Source: Pichia kudriavzevii (taxonomy: Eukaryota; Ascomycota; Pichiomycetes; Pichiales; Pichiaceae). Taken from it: a stretch of DNA of 64,000 nucleotides. The stretch is from the NCBI RefSeq assembly GCF_003054445.1, contig NC_042508.1, positions 1,860,001 through 1,924,000 on the forward strand, read 5' to 3'. Below the pieces are notes generated by a model. The model saw only the letters and a list, made by a program, of their open reading frames with translations. It was not told the DNA's origin and did not search any database. Position 1 is the stretch's first letter. Each line of letters opens with the position of its first letter. Made by a program: the position numbers and the translations under genes. Of this stretch, positions 59,418-64,000 are shown one piece after another.

Positions 59418-59715
59418 CGTAAACTTCCACAGAGAAGCATCTCCATTGAATCCTGGAGGGGCAGTACAATCCGTCAACTTGGAGGTTCACATGATACGAT
59501 ATTAAATAAATATAAAATAGTTTCGCATCATGAATTTCAAATTTCTTTGACGTTGCAATTATCATTGAAAAAAAAGAAATTTCAAAAAGGGTAATTAAAA
59601 TTTTCTGTACTACACTGCAACTTTGGTGCTTAGGTTTTTCTCCCTCCTCCCCATTCTCTCAGCTTTTCTATCACCTCTTTTTGACACTGTTCCCCCGCCT
59701 CCCAAGTGAATAAAA

Positions 59716-60789
59716 ATGGCCTCCAATAGAAAGAAGAAGGAAAAGAAGAAGGATTTTGTCAAACCAAAATTAAAAGTTGGAAAAGCAGCCCATAACCCTG
59801 CCAATCACACTTCAACCGAGTTTAAGGCAAAACGTATAAACATTACATCTTCCACCAAACATCTTATAAACCACGGCGACCCAACCACCGAATATTTGAA
59901 GAAGCTTTCAATATTGCGTAAGGTAACGGCAAATCTCAATTCACGGAAGGAAATACTTGCAGAATTCTTGGATATTCTAAAGAGAGATCCGTTTCAGGAA
60001 ACTAATAAATTACCATTGGACGATTTGATCAAAGTCATAAAAGCCCTGCTGTTTGATCAGTCTAAGAAGATCAGACATGACGCTAGAGCCATTCTAGAGG
60101 AGTTGATTAGAAACCACAACAACTTAATAATCTTGAATCACGATTCCATAATGCTCTATGTATTTAGTGCTATGACACACTTGAAACCAACAATTAGACA
60201 GGATTCCATTTTGGCAATTAACTTGATAATTAATGGGGGTGAAAAGCTCAAGAATCTAACTATTTCAAATCATTGGATCAGAATTTGGAAAAATATTTTG
60301 GTTCTAATGAATTGGAAAAAGGAAAACAAATCGTATACCGATTCGAACGATTTCAAAGATTTCAATGGTATGAGATTCGACCAACTGTCATTCATATCTA
60401 GTTTACTAAAAGATGGTTGTTTCCCTCGAGAAGAATATGATGGGGAAGGAAACAGCAAGAAAAATCGAGAAGATACTATTCAGATCCATGATTTGCTAAA
60501 CACTTATATGATAAAACCAAACATGAGTATGCTATACCGCAATCTAAAGCTATTTGGTAATATATCAGTGTCTTCGAAAAATCCCAAAGCTGATGAATTG
60601 GCTGATACCACATTATGTGAGGATGTCGATGATAGAGTCAAATCTTTCTACGAGGGATTCTACAACTCTGTCTCCAAGGGAATTTCCGATTTCACTAAGG
60701 TCGATGACAACAAACTAGTGGTTATATCCAATAAAATCTTGAATCAATTGCTAGAAATTGAAAAACTCTATAAAGCTATCTCGGACTGA
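59716..60789 (+). CDS. IPI1: pre-rRNA processing protein IPI1, right copy
   Basis: 357 residues, identical in protein sequence to the left copy, with the same upstream flank of about 300 bp. Both copies should be expressed. Confidence 0.92.
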   Translation: MASNRKKKEKKKDFVKPKLKVGKAAHNPANHTSTEFKAKRINITSSTKHLINHGDPTTEYLKKLSILRKVTANLNSRKEILAEFLDILKRDPFQETNKLPLDDLIKVIKALLFDQSKKIRHDARAILEELIRNHNNLIILNHDSIMLYVFSAMTHLKPTIRQDSILAINLIINGGEKLKNLTISNHWIRIWKNILVLMNWKKENKSYTDSNDFKDFNGMRFDQLSFISSLLKDGCFPREEYDGEGNSKKNREDTIQIHDLLNTYMIKPNMSMLYRNLKLFGNISVSSKNPKADELADTTLCEDVDDRVKSFYEGFYNSVSKGISDFTKVDDNKLVVISNKILNQLLEIEKLYKAISD

Positions 60790-60806
60790 TCCGTTAATTC
60801 TGTATA

Positions 60807-61540
60807 TTATGTTTCTAAAGGTTTAGAACTAGATTCTTCAGGTGGTGTATCTGAGTCGGAACTTGAGTCAGAACTTGAGTCAGAACTTGAGTCAGAACTT
60901 GAGTCAGAACTTGAGTCAGAACTTGCATCGGAATCCGATGACCCTGAAGAAAGATCATCATCCAATACCTTCTCTCTAGTTATGATACTACTGTCTCCCT
61001 TGAACATATACATCGTGGGAAATTCAATAACCAACTTATTGAGTAAAACTTCGCTTAACTTGGCATCCTTATCAACCACTTCAAACACCCCACTTTCCAA
61101 ATCTTTAAACAAAATTGTGTATTCATCTCCTCCGCATATCCATGCCCTAGGTACTATCGTTCTCAGAATGCTAGATTCGCCTGACTTATATTTGACGTAC
61201 CGATCTATAACCTTTTTATTTTCATCGATTAGCAACCATTCAATGGTCCATGCCCAATTATTCCCCTTCCCGCCACTCTTATTAAGTTTCCCCCTCTCCA
61301 TTCCCAATGGAACTTTCTTCACTTTGACCCCTCTGGTGGGTACCCATTTTGAATTAATTCCATTATTACTAAAATTCCCATTTCTGCGATTACCTACTGT
61401 CTTCAGTATTTTCATTTCGCTTTTTCTTCTCTTCCCAAGATCCAAGCTTCGATTCACTTTAAGCAGAAAGTTGTAATCACGCTGCACATCGTTGGAATCC
61501 AACTGTTTTTTATCAATGTATGTATCCCTTGTGCTTAATG
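60807..61540 (-). pseudogene. BCD1: BCD1 copy lacking the zinc-finger end
   Basis: Equivalent to residues about 44-275 of BCD1. The zf-HIT domain and start codon are gone; at the break the frame runs into antisense MSF1 sequence with only a GTG, and the first ATG lies at 61415. The Ser/Asp repeat has three more 12-bp units (GAACTTGAGTCA) than the intact gene (60853-60925). Likely non-functional, or a fragment without zinc domain if transcribed. Confidence 0.85.
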
Positions 61541-61903
61541 TCACTAGATAAAAGATTTATCTCTCAATTCAAAGAGAACCAAATTTCAATCTTCAAACCA
61601 TATTCCAAGTACCCGGGATCTCAGAGAGACATTTCCTTTTGGTTACCAAAAACCGAAGATGGAAATCTCGTCAAACTTCATGAAAATGATTTGATGGAAA
61701 TTGTTCGTGAAAATGCTGGAGATTTGGTTGAAAGTGTCAAATTAACAGATGAATTTGTCCATCCAAAAACCGGAAAACATTCTCAAACCTACCGTATTAA
61801 TTATCAGTCCATGGACCGTAACATAACTAACGACGAAGTAAATGTAATGAATGATAAAACCAGGGAAGAGCTTGTTGAGAAGTTTGGTGTTCAGTTACGT
61901 TGA
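61541..61903 (+). pseudogene. MSF1: 3' end of MSF1 encoding the FDX-ACB domain only
   Basis: Codons from about 352 to the end of MSF1. An ATG from antisense BCD1 sequence (61520) is in frame, giving a 127-residue ORF that starts MYPLCLMSLDKRF and holds the whole anticodon-binding domain. There is no catalytic domain and no presequence, so it cannot charge tRNA. Confidence 0.88.
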
Positions 61904-62439
61904 AGGTCATCGTGCAACTTGAATCCTGTACATAGAAAATTTAAAACAGACTTTTTTTCAAATATAGAGCAATACATACTAACTGCTATGATAGAAACAT
62001 ATTGTAGAAGTAATAGGTCACATACCATCCCGACCACAATGTAAGCAAAAATGGAAAAAACAAGGCTTTTTCTCCCCAGAAGAATGTTAGCCTCTCTAAA
62101 CCCAACGCAGACGTACTTCATTGCATAGATTTTCTTTAGTTAAGTGGTAGTTTTCCCGTTTGTAAGTATTGAAATATGTACATCATGCAAGTGCAGAATA
62201 ACACACTGGTGCTTGATCAACAGGATTATACAACTGAGCTTTTGGTCGTAACATAGAGAGTTCCCGAGAGTTCAGATCATACATGATGAGGTTTTCCTTA
62301 TCTTACAGTTCCGCTTGTGGAAATTTTTTCCCTGATAGAAGCGGGGGTTGAGTGCAGAATATTCAGGTTATAAATTTGTCATCATTCTTTTGCACGTAAT
62401 CTTGGAATTTTGAGTGATAATCTCTATCATAGCTCCTCG
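61904..62439. promoter_or_regulatory. TAH18 upstream region
   Basis: The first 384 bp match the flank downstream of intact MSF1 (54853-55236). About 150 bp next to TAH18 have no full partner in the left copy, apart from TTTCCCTGATA (62328-62338), which recurs at 55241-55251. No gene seen. Confidence 0.5.
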
Positions 62440-64000
62440 ATGGTAGCCAAAATGACGAAGCCAGACATTCTTGTTCTATATGGGTCTGAAACAGGGACTG
62501 CTCAAGACTTTGCATATTCTTTAGCTCACAGAATCCGTTATTTAAAATTAAATCCTTTAGTATGTTCCATGGATTCACTTGATTTGGAGCTTTTATTTGA
62601 AGTCAATACCTTATTATTGGTCTGTTCTACAACAGGACAGGGACAACTTCCAAAAAACTGCAGAAAATTCTTCAGGTTCTTAATGCAAAAGAAATTACCC
62701 CCTGACTTTTTTGAGCATCTAAAATTTTCGACTTGTGGGTTAGGAGATTCATCCTACGTCATGTATAACCTAGCGGCAAGGAAACTACACGCCAGGTTGA
62801 GACAACTTGGTGCTGTTGAATTATGCCCGAGGGTTGAGTGTGATGAGCAGTCTCCTCAGGGCCAAGAAGCATTTTATGAAACGTGGGAAAAAGTGGTTTT
62901 TGATGTTTTGAAGAAAAGGTATGCTGATAAAATAAGTGTAATACCGAGTGATACAGTTTTGAGCCCTGTTCGCAAATTAAAGGTTCTAGAGAATCGAGAG
63001 GAGCTTAAAATCGAAAATATTCCGTCGATCGAACGTACCGATCCACAAAATAAATTAATCAAGATAAAGCTCAATAAAATTGAGAGAATTACAGATGAAT
63101 CTCATTTCCAGGAAGTTGTCCATGTGACATTAGGTAACTCTGAAACCCCCCTAAAGTATAAGGTTGGTGATTGTGTATCTCTTTATCCAGAGAATGATCC
63201 AAAAGATGTCCAATCATTTATCAATTTGCAAGGGTGGAATGATATTGCTGACAAACCGTTACAACTTGATATCCCCCCTCAGATGGATCCAGATGGAGGC
63301 TGGGTCAAAAACATGACTCTGAGATCATTATTGACTTACCATTTAGATATAATGGCTGTTCCTCCACGAACTTTCTTTCAAACATCGTGGCATTTTGCGT
63401 CTGACAAACGTGAATCTGAAAAACTGCAAGAGTTAGGGAAATATTCAGAATCTGAGCAGTTGTATAATTATGCAAATAGACCGCATAGAAGTATATTGGA
63501 AGTTGTTCAGGAATTCTTTTCCTTAAAAATTCCCCTTGATCAAGTTTTGGAAATAATTCCACTAATCAGACCAAGACAATACAGCATTTGCAACATTCCA
63601 AATTCTAGCACTGTAGAATTGGCTGTGGCAATTGTTGAATACAGCACCATCATTCGTCGTGTGAGGAAAGGTCTATGCACAAGTTGGTTGAAGAGGCTGA
63701 AAACCAGTGACACAATCATTGTATCGCTGAGTTTGAACGAGCTTAAAATCCCACGTTCTGATATGATTTTAGTTGGCCCGGGTACTGGTATCGCTCCAAT
63801 CAGAAGTATTATCCAACAAAATGATATTAACCATTCAAAGGGAAATGATGGACACGAGTATTTACTATTTACTGGCCATAGAAATAGAGAAAAGGACTAT
63901 CTTTTTGGTGAAGAATGGCCAAAAATGAAAGGATTGAAGGTTATAGATAGTTTTTCACGTCAAGGTGGTGGCTACGTTCAGGATACTATCTGGAAAAATA
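62440..64000 (+). CDS. TAH18: diflavin NADPH reductase TAH18 (cut by window end)
   Basis: About 520 codons without the C-terminus (family length about 620). N-terminal flavodoxin domain with YGSETGTAQDF (14-24) and STTGQGQLPKN; CGLGDSSYVMYNLAARKL confirms it. The FAD/NADPH module shows RPRQYSICN (about 375) and VGPGTGIAPIRS (about 446). Tah18 passes electrons from NADPH to Dre2 for cytosolic iron-sulphur cluster assembly and is essential in S. cerevisiae. ATG 62440 is followed by a second Met at codon 5. This is the only intact copy; the left duplicate is reduced to a relic. Confidence 0.96.
   Translation, partial: MVAKMTKPDILVLYGSETGTAQDFAYSLAHRIRYLKLNPLVCSMDSLDLELLFEVNTLLLVCSTTGQGQLPKNCRKFFRFLMQKKLPPDFFEHLKFSTCGLGDSSYVMYNLAARKLHARLRQLGAVELCPRVECDEQSPQGQEAFYETWEKVVFDVLKKRYADKISVIPSDTVLSPVRKLKVLENREELKIENIPSIERTDPQNKLIKIKLNKIERITDESHFQEVVHVTLGNSETPLKYKVGDCVSLYPENDPKDVQSFINLQGWNDIADKPLQLDIPPQMDPDGGWVKNMTLRSLLTYHLDIMAVPPRTFFQTSWHFASDKRESEKLQELGKYSESEQLYNYANRPHRSILEVVQEFFSLKIPLDQVLEIIPLIRPRQYSICNIPNSSTVELAVAIVEYSTIIRRVRKGLCTSWLKRLKTSDTIIVSLSLNELKIPRSDMILVGPGTGIAPIRSIIQQNDINHSKGNDGHEYLLFTGHRNREKDYLFGEEWPKMKGLKVIDSFSRQGGGYVQDTIWKN

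Larger units (their letters stand above)
55331..62287. repeat. right copy of the tandem segmental duplication
   Basis: Begins at HMT1 codon 172 and carries whole PRY, BRL1/BRR6-like and IPI1, partial BCD1, and the end of MSF1. A 3.6-kb stretch equivalent to 50888-54489 is missing, joined at 61540/61541. Beyond 62287 the sequence continues into intact TAH18, whose first half belonged to the original repeat unit too. Offset to the left copy is 10,622 bp at HMT1 and 7,051 bp at MSF1. Confidence 0.92.

Noticed and set aside
44709-62287. Duplication as a simple assembly duplication of one locus
   Set aside because: The copies differ in indels, in a 330-bp diverged island and in gene content, which an assembler would not invent; a mis-joined second haplotype cannot be fully excluded.
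1-64000. tRNA, rRNA genes, CRISPR arrays, centromere or telomere sequence
   Set aside because: No B-box-like GGTTCGA with a cloverleaf, no spaced direct repeats, and no telomeric repeat were seen while reading both strands.

Overview
The window is nuclear DNA of an ascomycete budding yeast. Support comes from compact genes, short introns with GTATGT donors and TACTAAC branch points (ATG8, RPS15, the acidic P2 protein), and a typical yeast gene set (NHP6, TRM2, DEF1, FBA1, PET112, CCT6, AAH1, RPS15, NOP12, HMT1, RFC5, MSF1, TAH18). CTG is read as leucine at a conserved CCT6 position, which argues against the CTG-Ser clade. A Pichiaceae yeast of the Pichia/Issatchenkia type is my best guess, but the species is an inference.

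Layout. 0-1 kb: 3' end of an unrecognised gene. 1-5.2 kb: two tandem MNN1-type mannosyltransferases. 5.3-6.2 kb: a Rho GTPase. 6.2-7.6 kb: a repeat-rich spacer before NHP6. 8.3-20.2 kb: TRM2, DEF1, FBA1, a small Med22-like ORF, a mitochondrial-type ADH and PET112. 20.3-22.3 kb: intron-bearing ATG8 and a tail-anchored protein with four GDPLPLxY repeats. 22.3-24.4 kb: gene-poor. 24.4-33.6 kb: a beta-propeller-like protein, CCT6, two poorly known genes and AAH1. 34.0-34.9 kb: a broken RRT8/LDS-type spore-wall gene. 35.2-44 kb: a divergent P2/RPS15 pair, DEP1, NOP12, bleomycin hydrolase and an IRS4/TAX4 EH protein.

44.2-64 kb is the most unusual part. Ancestral order was HMT1 - PRY - BRL1/BRR6 - IPI1 - BCD1 - RFC5 - MRPL16 - MSF1 - TAH18. 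A block from inside HMT1 to inside TAH18 (about 11.5 kb) was tandemly duplicated and then trimmed. The left copy keeps whole HMT1 to MSF1 but only about 65 bp of TAH18. The right copy keeps the 3' half of HMT1, whole PRY, BRL1 and IPI1, a headless BCD1, the last quarter of MSF1 and whole TAH18; RFC5, MRPL16 and most of MSF1 were lost from it. Most of the block is almost identical between copies, but about 330 bp upstream of PRY and the TAH18 relic are clearly diverged. This suggests an old duplication largely homogenised by gene conversion.

The genes are mostly unrelated housekeeping functions: translation and ribosome assembly (RPS15, P2, NOP12, IPI1, BCD1, MRPL16, MSF1, PET112, TRM2), chromatin and DNA (NHP6, DEF1, DEP1, RFC5), cell wall and polarity (MNN1-like pair, Rho, possible PEA2, PRY) and central carbon metabolism (FBA1, ADH). 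All identifications are from reading the translations; no database search was run.
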